This document shows, one piece after another, positions 39,310 to 46,703 of a DNA stretch of 64,000 bases; within the stretch, counting starts at the first letter, position 1; every line of letters starts with the position of its first letter. Below the pieces are notes generated by a model, which saw only the letters and a program-made list of their open reading frames with translations, was not told where the DNA came from and did not search any database. Origin of the DNA: Frigidibacter sp. RF13. GTDB lineage: Bacteria; Pseudomonadota; Alphaproteobacteria; Rhodobacterales; Rhodobacteraceae. Location: the NCBI RefSeq assembly GCF_026626305.1, contig NZ_JAPNUE010000001.1:434001-498000 (forward strand), given 5' to 3'. Both the position numbers and the translations under genes were made by a program.

Positions 39310-40608
39310 TCAGGCGGAAATGATCGAGGGTTCGCGCCGCGCCGGGCAGATGGCCTCGGCACAGACCCGACAGGAGGAGCCGACGGCGCGCGCAGCGCCT
39401 GTCTTGGCGCGGGCAGGCACGAGGAACATCCAGGCCTCGGTCACAGGTGCGGCAGCAAGGCCTGCCGGATAGGACCGTTCCGCCCAGGCATAGGCGTGAA
39501 ACAACCCGCCACTGCCGCGCCCAGAGGTGCGCAAGAGGGCGGTGACCGGTGCGAAAGGGTGTGACAGCGCCTCGTAGAGCGGCCAGAGCGCGCAGGCGGC
39601 GCCAAAGCGCGGCAGGGCAAAGCCTGCGCAGGGACGGCGGAAGGTGAGCGTGCCCGAGGCATCGCAGGCCACGGCAGCGGCGCCTTCGGGAAAGGCTGGC
39701 GAGCCAGTGTCGCCGGGCGCCGAGGGCAGCAGCGCCAACCGCCGCAGGACCAGAGAGGGCGCCAGACCGAGGCGCGTCGCGATCTCGAACGGATCGGAAG
39801 TGACCGCATGGATCGGCGCAAATGCCGCGTCGGGTAACAACTGCAGGTCGGACCGATGCCGCGCGATCAGCTGATCCGCCATGTGGCGCGCAGCCTCTGA
39901 AGCAAGGTCCGGAGCGATGTCGTGTGCGTCTTTCCCCAGCTCCGGCAGGTCCCAGCCGCGCGAGGCGAGCCACGCCTCGACCTCTTCCTGCGGGGCCGCA
40001 AGACCGGCTTCGGGTGCATGGGCCTGATCAAGCCAGGCGGCGAGCGCGGTCGAGACCTCGGTTAGGCGGATACTGTCGGCGTGGATGTTGCGGTGAAAGC
40101 GCGCGCGCCAGTCGGGGTCGAGATCGGCATCCTCGGCGAGGATGGCGGACGTGGACCGGATCGCGGTGATCGCCGACAGGACCTCGTGCAGCGAGGCCGA
40201 CAGGAAAGGGTCCTGCGCCATCCGCTCCGACAGGATCTCGATGCGCCGGGTCAGGCTCAGGGCACGGCCCTGACGCTCGGCCAGAAGCGCGGCCCAGCCG
40301 GGGAAACGGCTGACGAACTCCTCGATGCGCGCGGTCTCCGGCGGCACCGCCGTCGGCTCGACACCCGCCGCCGCCTCGGTCAGCGTCTGAAAAAGCGCGC
40401 CTTCGGCCCCTTCCGCCAAAAGCGCCGTATCGACGCCAAGCGTTGCGGCCAGCCTTTCCAGAAGGTCGGGCCCGACCGGACGGCGGTTATGTTCGATGAG
40501 GTTGAGGTAGGCGGGAGACATGCCCGCGCGGCGCGCACAATCGGCCTGCGTCAGTCCAAGAAGCATCCGCCGTTCGCGGATGCGGGTTCCGGTCAGCGCA
40601 CGGCGCAT
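39310..40608 (-). CDS. XRE family regulator with short-chain fatty acyl domain (ScfR/RamB type)
   Basis: It is a predicted transcription factor of 432 residues. An N-terminal XRE helix-turn-helix (LGLTQADCARRAGMSPAYLN, EHNRRPVGPDLLERLAATL) at about 17-62 is followed by an IrrE/DUF2083-type region (ASEAARHMADQLIARHRSDL, FEIATRLGLAPSLVLRRLAL), with a late Cys-rich stretch SSCRVCAEAICPARREPS as in RamB/ScfR proteins that control acetate and propionate metabolism. It starts at an ATG after AGGAGGGGGAGC. Tandem TTTACAGG repeats just upstream suggest autoregulation. Confidence 0.9.
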   Translation of the reverse strand: MRRALTGTRIRERRMLLGLTQADCARRAGMSPAYLNLIEHNRRPVGPDLLERLAATLGVDTALLAEGAEGALFQTLTEAAAGVEPTAVPPETARIEEFVSRFPGWAALLAERQGRALSLTRRIEILSERMAQDPFLSASLHEVLSAITAIRSTSAILAEDADLDPDWRARFHRNIHADSIRLTEVSTALAAWLDQAHAPEAGLAAPQEEVEAWLASRGWDLPELGKDAHDIAPDLASEAARHMADQLIARHRSDLQLLPDAAFAPIHAVTSDPFEIATRLGLAPSLVLRRLALLPSAPGDTGSPAFPEGAAAVACDASGTLTFRRPCAGFALPRFGAACALWPLYEALSHPFAPVTALLRTSGRGSGGLFHAYAWAERSYPAGLAAAPVTEAWMFLVPARAKTGAARAVGSSCRVCAEAICPARREPSIISA

Positions 40609-40619
40609 GCTCCCCCTCC

Positions 40620-40641
40620 TTTACAGGCGGGAGTTTACAGG
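40620..40641 (-). promoter_or_regulatory. Direct-repeat operator candidate upstream of the ScfR-like gene
   Basis: TTTACAGG occurs twice with a 14-bp period; on the minus strand it reads CCTGTAAA twice, and the proximal copy runs into the ribosome site AGGAGG. XRE/RamB proteins often bind TGTAAA/TTGCAAA-like repeats near their own genes. An autoregulatory site is inferred. Confidence 0.4.
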
Positions 40642-40680
40642 ATTTTCAAGCAAGGAAAACCGCAAGTCGCGGGCAGCGCG

Positions 40681-40860
40681 TCAGTTGGAAGGGCAATTCG
40701 GTGGCGCCACGTCATGGATGCGCGGCACGGCGGGTACGTCGCCCAGGCATTCGGTCAGCTTCGGCTGGCCGCGGTTGCAGGCGGCAAGGCCCGTCGAAAC
40801 GAGCGTAAGCGCAATCAGGGTCAGGGTCTTCGCTTGTCGCCGCACGGGGTCCGCCTCCAT
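40681..40860 (-). CDS. Small lipoprotein
   Basis: It is a 59-residue predicted lipoprotein. The ATG lies behind AAGGAGGATCAGGCAG. The N-terminus is basic (VRRQAK), then a hydrophobic core (TLTLIALTLVSTG) and a lipobox LAAC, with Cys28 as the lipidated residue. The mature part is about 32 residues, NRGQPKLTECLGDVPAVPRI onwards, with two further cysteines and a CPSN end. It is the last gene in the direction of the pyrimidine-type ABC operon, 93 bp after the binding-protein gene with a hairpin between. A GTG five codons later is an alternative start. Function unknown. Confidence 0.65.
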   Translation of the reverse strand: MEADPVRRQAKTLTLIALTLVSTGLAACNRGQPKLTECLGDVPAVPRIHDVAPPNCPSN

Positions 40861-40910
40861 CTGCCTGATCCTCCTTCTACCCGGTTTTCGCCGGGCGCCA
40901 AGGGCAAAGA

Positions 40911-40939
40911 GGCGCGGGCCACCACAGCGGGCCCGCGCC
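40911..40939 (-). terminator. Hairpin after the ABC binding-protein gene
   Basis: GGCGCGGGCC and GGCCCGCGCC form a perfect 10-bp stem with a 9-base loop, followed on the minus strand by TCTTTGCCC. It may partly end the ABC operon before the small lipoprotein gene. Confidence 0.55.
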
Positions 40940-40953
40940 CCTTCATATCAGGT

Positions 40954-41940
40954 TCAGTTGGCGAGCGCCTTGTCGGTGATCTGGTGGGTCCAGGCGCCTT
41001 CCGGGGCCTTGGTGATCACCGGGTCCGAGCCGCCCGACATCAGCGCATCGACCGTGCGTTGATAGTCGGCCTCGTCCAGCGCGCCGTTCGATCCAGCGGT
41101 GAGCTTGGCAATCTCGCCCATCATCCGCTTCTGATGCGCTTCGGTCTGCGCGCCCGTCGCGTCATTGTCGAGAACGATCATTGCGGCATCATCGGGATTC
41201 TCTTCGGCCCATTTCCAGCCCTTCATCGAGGCGCGGACGAAGCGAACCATCTTGTCCTCGAAGGCCGGGTCGGCGAGCTTTTCCTCCATCACATAAAGCC
41301 CGTCTTCCAGCGTCGCCACGCCCTCGTCCTCGTACTTGAAGACCACGAGGTCGTCGGGCGTCAGGCCTGCGTCGATCACCTGCCAATATTCATTGTAGGT
41401 CATCGTCGAAACGCAGGCTGCTTGCTGCTGCAGCAGCGGATCGACGTTAAAGCCCTGCTTCAGGACGGTGACGCCACCATCCGATCCGTCGGTCTTCAGG
41501 CCGAGCTTGTTCATCCAGTTCAGGAACGGATATTCGTTGCCGCCGAACCAGACACCGAGCGTCTTGCCCGCAAAATCGGCCGAGGTCGCTACCCCGGAAT
41601 CCTTGCGGCAGGTCAGCATCATGCCGGAGGATTTGAACGGCTGGGCGATGTTGACAAGGGCGAGGCCCTTTTCACGCGCCGCAAGCGCCGAGGGCATCCA
41701 GTCGATGACCACATCCGCGCCACCGCCCGCGATCACCTGCGTCGGCGCCACGTCCGGCCCGCCGGGAAGGATGGTGACGTTCAGTCCCTCTTCCTCGTAG
41801 AACCCCTGGGCCTGGGCGACATAATAGCCCGCGAACTGGGCCTGCGTGACCCATTTCAGTTGCAGCGTCACATCGTCGGCTGCCTGCGCGCCGCCTGCGC
41901 CAAGCGCAGCCAGGATGGCGCCCGTCAGTAGCTTCCTCAT
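40954..41940 (-). CDS. ABC transporter substrate-binding protein, NMT1/THI5-like
   Basis: It is a periplasmic receptor for a small heterocyclic solute, likely a pyrimidine, hydantoin or thiamine precursor. From the ATG after GGAGGTCGAAGGA the protein is 328 residues with a signal peptide (RKLLTGAILAALGAGGAQA). The mature part has the THI5-like pattern QLKWVTQAQFAGYYVAQAQG and EEEGLNVTILPGG, then GADVVIDWMPSALAARE. It is transcribed after hydA, the ATPase, the SMR-like gene and two permeases. The ligand is inferred from the adjacent dihydropyrimidinase, since THI5-like receptors in this setting bind pyrimidine-like rings. Confidence 0.88.
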   Translation of the reverse strand: MRKLLTGAILAALGAGGAQAADDVTLQLKWVTQAQFAGYYVAQAQGFYEEEGLNVTILPGGPDVAPTQVIAGGGADVVIDWMPSALAAREKGLALVNIAQPFKSSGMMLTCRKDSGVATSADFAGKTLGVWFGGNEYPFLNWMNKLGLKTDGSDGGVTVLKQGFNVDPLLQQQAACVSTMTYNEYWQVIDAGLTPDDLVVFKYEDEGVATLEDGLYVMEEKLADPAFEDKMVRFVRASMKGWKWAEENPDDAAMIVLDNDATGAQTEAHQKRMMGEIAKLTAGSNGALDEADYQRTVDALMSGGSDPVITKAPEGAWTHQITDKALAN

Positions 41941-41986
41941 TCCTTCGACCTCCATGTTGCGGCGCCGGTTTGGCCCGGCGCCTGAT

Positions 41987-42832
41987 TTAACGTCTCTGCG
42001 ACGGATGCCAGAAGGTCATCCGCCGTTCGATCAGCGCGACGAGGCCATAGAAGGCCGAGCCCGCCAATGCCGCCACCGCAATCTCTGCCCAGATCATGTC
42101 AAGCGCAAGCTGTCCGATCGAGGCGTTGATGCGGAACCCCATGCCGACGATGGGGCTGCCGAAAAACTCCGCGACGATGGCGCCGATAAGGGCGAGTGTC
42201 GAAGAGATTTTCAGCCCGTTGAAGAGGAAGGGCATCGCCGCCGGCAGGCGCAGTTTTGCGAGCGTCTGCCAGTAGCTGGCCGAATAGGTGGCCATCAGGT
42301 CGCGCTGCATCGCGTCGGTGGCCTTCAGCCCCGCGACCGTGTTCACGAGCATCGGGAAGAAGACCATGATCACCACGACCGCAGCCTTCGACTGCCAGTC
42401 GAAGCCGAACCACATGACCATGATGGGGGCGATCCCGACGATGGGCAGCGCGGCGACGAAATTCCCGACCGGCAGCAGGCCCTTCTGCAGGAAGGGCGAC
42501 CGGTCGATGGCAATCGCTGTTAGTACCGCAGCGCCGCAACCCAGCACATAGCCCGTCAGCGCACCCTTAACCGCCGTTTGCCAGAAATCGGCGCCAAGCG
42601 TCGGCAGGCTAGATCCGATCCGCGCCAGAACCGCCGAGGGTGGTGGCAAGATCACCGGCGAAACATTGAGGCCCCGCACCAGCCCTTCCCACAGGATCAG
42701 GATCGTCAGGCCGAAAATCACCGGCACCGCCAGTTGACCTGCGCGCGTCCGCGCCACGGCCGCGTGCGATAGGCGGATATTCAGATACCAACCGCCAATC
42801 CATGCGGCGAGCGCCACGATCACCCAGCTCAT
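41987..42832 (-). CDS. ABC transporter permease (second)
   Basis: It is an inner-membrane permease of 281 residues starting MSWVIVALAAWIGG at an ATG that overlaps the preceding permease stop (ATGA); a much longer open frame upstream in the same phase is antisense-like reading of that gene and is rejected. Hydrophobic segments and the cytoplasmic EAA loop SYWQTLAKLRLPAAMPFLF are seen, with the SsuC/TauC-type FVAALPIVGIAPIMVMWFG. It pairs with the upstream permease to form the membrane channel for the THI5-like receptor. Confidence 0.9.
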   Translation of the reverse strand: MSWVIVALAAWIGGWYLNIRLSHAAVARTRAGQLAVPVIFGLTILILWEGLVRGLNVSPVILPPPSAVLARIGSSLPTLGADFWQTAVKGALTGYVLGCGAAVLTAIAIDRSPFLQKGLLPVGNFVAALPIVGIAPIMVMWFGFDWQSKAAVVVIMVFFPMLVNTVAGLKATDAMQRDLMATYSASYWQTLAKLRLPAAMPFLFNGLKISSTLALIGAIVAEFFGSPIVGMGFRINASIGQLALDMIWAEIAVAALAGSAFYGLVALIERRMTFWHPSQRR

Positions 42833-43695
42833 CGGACCATCCCCATGCGCTTCAAGGTCCCTTTCTCGATCACGCCGATCAGGATCACCATTCCGGCCGC
42901 CACGATCGCCGCCGCGAAAAGGGCCGCCCAGATCTGCACCGTCTGCCCGTAATAGGAGCCGCTCAGAAGCCGCGCGCCCAGACCCGCCACCGCGCCCGTG
43001 GGCAATTCGCCGACGATGGCCCCGACAAGCGAGGCGGCAATGCCGACCTTCAGGCTCGCAAACAGGTAAGGCATCGAGGACGGCACCCGGAGCTTCCAGA
43101 AGGCCGCCGCAGCGCTCGCATTGTAGGTCTTCAACAGGTCGAGCTGCATTTGGTCGGGGCTGCGCAGACCCTTCACCATGCCGACGACCACCGGGAAGAA
43201 ACTGAGGTAGGCCGAGATGATCGCCTTCGGCACAAGCCCCTGCAGCCCGAGCGAATTCAGGACCACGATGATCATTGGGGCGATGGCAAGGATCGGGATG
43301 GTCTGCGAGGCGATCGCCCAGGGCATCACCGACATATCCATCGCGCGGTTGTGAATGATCCCTACCGCCAGCAGCACCCCGAGCCCCGTGCCAATGGCAA
43401 AACCGAGAAGCGTCGCCGAGAGCGTAACCCAGCCGTGATAAACCAGACTGCGCTTCGAGGTGATCGCCATGCCCACGGTCGACTTCCACAGCTCCGCTGT
43501 AACCTGATGCGGCGTCGGCAGGACGGGACGCTCCTGATTCATCGTCTCGGTCACAACCTGCGAGAAGGACGGCACCTTCGCCCCGGCGCGCGTGGCCTGA
43601 TCATAGACCCAGGCCGAATTCAGCTTCACCGCTGCCCCATACCAAAGGATGACGATGGCTGCGACGACGGTGAGGATGGGGACGATGTTTCTCAT
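42829..43695 (-). CDS. ABC transporter permease (first)
   Basis: It is an inner-membrane permease of 288 residues starting MRNIVPILTVVAAIVILWYG; upstream in-frame residues overlap the SMR-like gene and are rejected. It has a SsuC-type core (ATLLGFAIGTGLGVLLAVGI, ASQTIPILAIAPMIIVVLNS) and EAA loop ASAAAAFWKLRVPSSMPYLF. The start overlaps the stop of the SMR-like gene, and the stop overlaps the start of the second permease, so all three are translationally coupled. Confidence 0.9.
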   Translation of the reverse strand: MRNIVPILTVVAAIVILWYGAAVKLNSAWVYDQATRAGAKVPSFSQVVTETMNQERPVLPTPHQVTAELWKSTVGMAITSKRSLVYHGWVTLSATLLGFAIGTGLGVLLAVGIIHNRAMDMSVMPWAIASQTIPILAIAPMIIVVLNSLGLQGLVPKAIISAYLSFFPVVVGMVKGLRSPDQMQLDLLKTYNASAAAAFWKLRVPSSMPYLFASLKVGIAASLVGAIVGELPTGAVAGLGARLLSGSYYGQTVQIWAALFAAAIVAAGMVILIGVIEKGTLKRMGMVR

Positions 43696-44024
43696 GCGCC
43701 CGCTCCCTTCGGCCAGGCGATTATCAGGACGGCGATCACGCCAAGCCCGATCCCCGTCCATTGCAGCCCGGTCAGCCGCTCACCGAAGGCCACCATCGCC
43801 AGAAGCGAGACCGCAACCATCTGGAAGATGACCGACATGGCGATGGCGAGACCCAGCCCGCTGCCGCGCATGACCTGCACCATCATCGTGTTGCCCACGC
43901 AGAAGAGCGTCAGCGCGCCGATCAGCATTGCCCAGCCACCACTTGTCGCATGGATCTTCAGCGCCGAATTGGCCGCCATGAACACGGCAGTCGAGGCGAC
44001 GAGCCAAGGAAAGGCGCCAGTCAT
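43692..44024 (-). CDS. SMR/EamA-like four-helix membrane protein
   Basis: It is a 110-residue membrane protein with four hydrophobic segments, starting at an ATG behind GAGGAGAGGAC. The pattern resembles small multidrug resistance proteins: ALTLFCVGNTMMVQVMRGSG, AIAMSVIFQMVAVSLLAMVA, FGERLTGLQWTGIGLGVIAV. SMR pumps need a membrane glutamate in helix 1 (Glu14 of EmrE); here the aligned position is Phe15 and no acidic residue precedes Glu82, so proton-coupled drug export is unlikely. It is coupled between the ATPase and first permease genes, so it may be an accessory subunit or a separate exporter for a pathway product. Confidence 0.8.
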   Translation of the reverse strand: MTGAFPWLVASTAVFMAANSALKIHATSGGWAMLIGALTLFCVGNTMMVQVMRGSGLGLAIAMSVIFQMVAVSLLAMVAFGERLTGLQWTGIGLGVIAVLIIAWPKGAGA

Positions 44025-44033
44025 GTCCTCTCC

Positions 44034-44834
44034 TCACACATCATCGCCATGCCCCGCTCTGAGACCTTCCCGCACGCGATGCGCGATCTCGATGAATTCG
44101 CGGCTGTCGCGGATGTCGAGCGGCCGTTCCTTCGGCAGGGGGCTGTCGATCACGTCGGTGATCCGGCCGGGGCGCGGACTCATCACCACGATCTTGGTCG
44201 AGAGATAGACCGCCTCAGGGATCGAATGGGTGACGAAGCCGATGGTCTTTTCCGTCCGCGCCCAGAGCTTCAGAAGTTCCTCGTTCAGGCGGTCGCGCAC
44301 GATCTCGTCGAGCGCTCCGAACGGCTCGTCCATCAGCAGAAGATCGGCATCGAACGCCAGCGCGCGCGCAATCGAGGCGCGCTGCTGCATGCCGCCCGAG
44401 AGCTGCCAAGGGAATTTCTTGCCGAAGCCCTTGAGTTCCACCAGCTCCAGCACCCGCTCGACCCGCTTCTCCTGTTCGGCCCGGTCGAAGCCCATGATTT
44501 CCAAGGGCAGCTTGATATTCCCCGCAATCGTCCGCCAGGGGTAAAGCCCCGCCGCCTGAAAGACATAGCCATAGGCCCGGCTTTTCCGCGCCTCGTCCGG
44601 GGTCATGCCGTTCACGGTCAGCGTGCCGGCGGTCGGCGTCTCCAGGGCCGCGATGCAGCGCAGGAAGGTGGTCTTGCCACAGCCCGACGGGCCGATGAAG
44701 CTGACGAACTCCCCCTTCGAGATCGTCAGGCTAACATCCTTCAGCGCATGGACCGAGCCGTCGGCCGTGTCGAAGGTCAGGTCGAGGTTTCGCGCCTCGA
44801 TGACCGGAGCCGCCGCATTGATCGTGTCCTTCAT
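44034..44834 (-). CDS. ABC transporter ATP-binding protein (SsuB/TauB/ThiZ type)
   Basis: It is the ATPase of the importer. Walker A is GPSGCGKTTFLR, signature LSGGMQQRASIARALAFD, Walker B LLLMDEPFGALD and H-loop THSIPEAVYLS. The chosen ATG follows GGAAGGGGACGGGCTG and gives 266 residues; an ATG 13 codons upstream, overlapping the hydA stop as ATGA, is an alternative. The Q-loop region YGYVFQAAGLYPWRTIAGN is typical of nitrate/sulfonate/thiamine-precursor importers. Confidence 0.92.
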   Translation of the reverse strand: MKDTINAAAPVIEARNLDLTFDTADGSVHALKDVSLTISKGEFVSFIGPSGCGKTTFLRCIAALETPTAGTLTVNGMTPDEARKSRAYGYVFQAAGLYPWRTIAGNIKLPLEIMGFDRAEQEKRVERVLELVELKGFGKKFPWQLSGGMQQRASIARALAFDADLLLMDEPFGALDEIVRDRLNEELLKLWARTEKTIGFVTHSIPEAVYLSTKIVVMSPRPGRITDVIDSPLPKERPLDIRDSREFIEIAHRVREGLRAGHGDDV

Positions 44835-44869
44835 CAGCCCGTCCCCTTCCGGCCCTGCCAGATCACGCA

Positions 44870-46324
44870 TCATACGCCCGTCGCCGGTATCCCCGTCCGC
44901 TCCACCGGGCGGGGCGAGGTCAGTTCCTTCCAGGCGCTGAGCGCGCGGTTCACCGTGCCGTTCGGATCGCGCTTGACGAAGGCGCCGTGGCCTTCGCGGG
45001 TCTTCACTTCGCCGTCGTCGATTGCGACCTGGCCGCGGGTCAGTGTGTAGCGCGGCAGGCCCTTTACCGTCTTGCCTTCGAACACATTGTAATCGATCGC
45101 CGATTGCTGGCTTTTGGCGCTGATCGTCTTCGTCTTCTCGGGGTCCCAGACCACGAGGTCGGCATCCGCGCCGACCAGAACCGAGCCCTTCCTCGGGTAG
45201 ACGTTCATGATCTTGGCGATGTTCGTGGATGTCACGGCGACGAATTCATTCATCGTGATCCGGCCCGTATTCACCCCATGGGTCCAGAGCATCGGCATCC
45301 GGTCCTCGAGGCCCCCCGTCCCGTTCGGGATCTTTGCGAAATTCCCAACACCAAAGCGCTTCTGCTCGGTCGTGAAGCTGCAATGGTCGGTCGCCACGCA
45401 AGATAGCGTCCCCGAGGCGAGTCCGGCCCAGAGGCTGTCCTGATGGTGCTTGTTGCGGAAGGGTGGCGACATTACCCGCCGTGCGGCATGGTCCCAGTCG
45501 GGATGGAAATATTCGCTTTCATCCAGCGTCAGATGCTGGATCAGCGGCTCGCCCCAGACCCGCTTGCCTGCCTGCTTCGCCCGCCGGATCGCCTCATGCG
45601 CCTCCTCGCAGGAAGTGTGCACCACATAGAGCGGCACCCCCGCCATGTCGGCTATCATGATCGCGCGGTTGGTGGCCTCGCCCTCGACCTGCGGCGGGCG
45701 GGAATAGGCGTGCGCCTCGGGCCCGGTGTTTCCTTCGGCCAGAAGCTTCGCCGTCAGCTCAGCCACCACATCGCCATTCTCGGCATGGACGAGCGCGGTC
45801 GCCCCCAGTTCAGCGCAGCGGCGGAACGAGGCGAACAGCTCGTCGTCGTTCACCATCAGCGCGCCCTTGTAGGCCATGAAATGCTTGAACGTGTTGATCC
45901 CGTGTTCGCGGACGACCGGGGCCATATCCTCGAACACTTTCTCGCCCCACCAGGTCACCGCCATGTGAAAGCTATAGTCGCAGTTCGCCCGGCCCGATTT
46001 GTTGTGCCACATCTGCAGGCCGTCCAAGAGCCCCTGCCCTGGCGCGGGCAGGACGAAATCGACGACCATCGTCGTGCCGCCAGACAAGGCCGCGCGCGTG
46101 CCGCTTTCAAAATCGTCGGTCGAATAGGTGCCCATGAACGGCATTTCGAGGTGCGTATGCGGATCGATCCCGCCCGGCATCACATAGCAGCCGGTCGCGT
46201 CCAGCTCCCGGTCGCCCTTCAGGTTTGGGCCGATCTCGCTGATCCGACCGTTCTCCACCCGGACATCGGCATTGTAGGTCAGGTCGGCGGTGACGATGGT
46301 GCCGTTCTTGATGACTGTCGTCAT
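44870..46324 (-). CDS. hydA: Dihydropyrimidinase
   Basis: It opens the ring of dihydrouracil or dihydrothymine to N-carbamoyl-beta-amino acids, the second step of reductive pyrimidine breakdown. The 484-residue amidohydrolase has the metal ligands His56 and His58 in DPHTHLEMP, the carboxylated Lys153 in FKHFMAYKGALM, His180 in ALVHAENG, His236 in VVHTSCEEAH and the Asp in ATDHCSFTTEQKRFG. The FTTEQK loop is typical of dihydropyrimidinase rather than dihydroorotase. It heads the leftward operon containing the ABC importer. Confidence 0.96.
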   Translation of the reverse strand: MTTVIKNGTIVTADLTYNADVRVENGRISEIGPNLKGDRELDATGCYVMPGGIDPHTHLEMPFMGTYSTDDFESGTRAALSGGTTMVVDFVLPAPGQGLLDGLQMWHNKSGRANCDYSFHMAVTWWGEKVFEDMAPVVREHGINTFKHFMAYKGALMVNDDELFASFRRCAELGATALVHAENGDVVAELTAKLLAEGNTGPEAHAYSRPPQVEGEATNRAIMIADMAGVPLYVVHTSCEEAHEAIRRAKQAGKRVWGEPLIQHLTLDESEYFHPDWDHAARRVMSPPFRNKHHQDSLWAGLASGTLSCVATDHCSFTTEQKRFGVGNFAKIPNGTGGLEDRMPMLWTHGVNTGRITMNEFVAVTSTNIAKIMNVYPRKGSVLVGADADLVVWDPEKTKTISAKSQQSAIDYNVFEGKTVKGLPRYTLTRGQVAIDDGEVKTREGHGAFVKRDPNGTVNRALSAWKELTSPRPVERTGIPATGV

Positions 46325-46404
46325 GCGTCAATTCCTCTCGATCGATTTTCTGACTGGCCTAACTCGCGCAATCGCCGCAAGCTGATTGAACCAGCAAGAA
46401 ATGG

Positions 46405-46695
46405 GTGACGGATATGGGCAAAGATTTTTCCAACGCGGATCGCGTTCGCGAAACGCTCAGAAGGAAGCTTCAGGCTGCGACTCAGGCCGGACAGAAGTTC
46501 ATAACTGTTGTTTCGAGGGACCTTCACGAAGCAACAGACTTCGCTTCGGGCAGCCATCCAAACCAGATGCCCACGGTCTGCAATGTCATGCACGAGTTTC
46601 GACAAGAAACGGATAGAGTTTTGCGCATCACCCCAAGCGGCCGCAGCTCCACACTCAAGATTGAATATGGTCTTCCGCGCAAGCAATGGATTTAG
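46405..46695 (+). CDS. Small low-GC hypothetical protein inserted between hydA and the amidohydrolase
   Basis: It is a 96-residue reading frame on the strand opposite to both neighbours, from a GTG (or an ATG three codons later). By hand count it is about 53 percent GC, well below the surrounding genes. The first half is a charged helix (RVRETLRRKLQAATQAGQKF); the second half, with MPTVCNVMHEF and SSTLKIEYGLPR, recalls short winged or DNA-binding-like domains of mobile genes, but no family was recognised. It is convergent with the amidohydrolase by 8 bp. Transfer from another source is likely. Confidence 0.55.
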   Translation: MTDMGKDFSNADRVRETLRRKLQAATQAGQKFITVVSRDLHEATDFASGSHPNQMPTVCNVMHEFRQETDRVLRITPSGRSSTLKIEYGLPRKQWI

Positions 46696-46703
46696 CGCTG
46701 TTT

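Noticed and set aside
40081..41931. 616-codon plus-strand frame opposite the ScfR-like and receptor genes
   Set aside because: It is antisense to two clear genes and to the small lipoprotein; no motif supports it.
42833..43489. N-terminal extension of the second permease to 500 residues
   Set aside because: The extra residues are an alternative frame of the first permease; the ATG at 42832 overlaps that gene's stop in the usual way.
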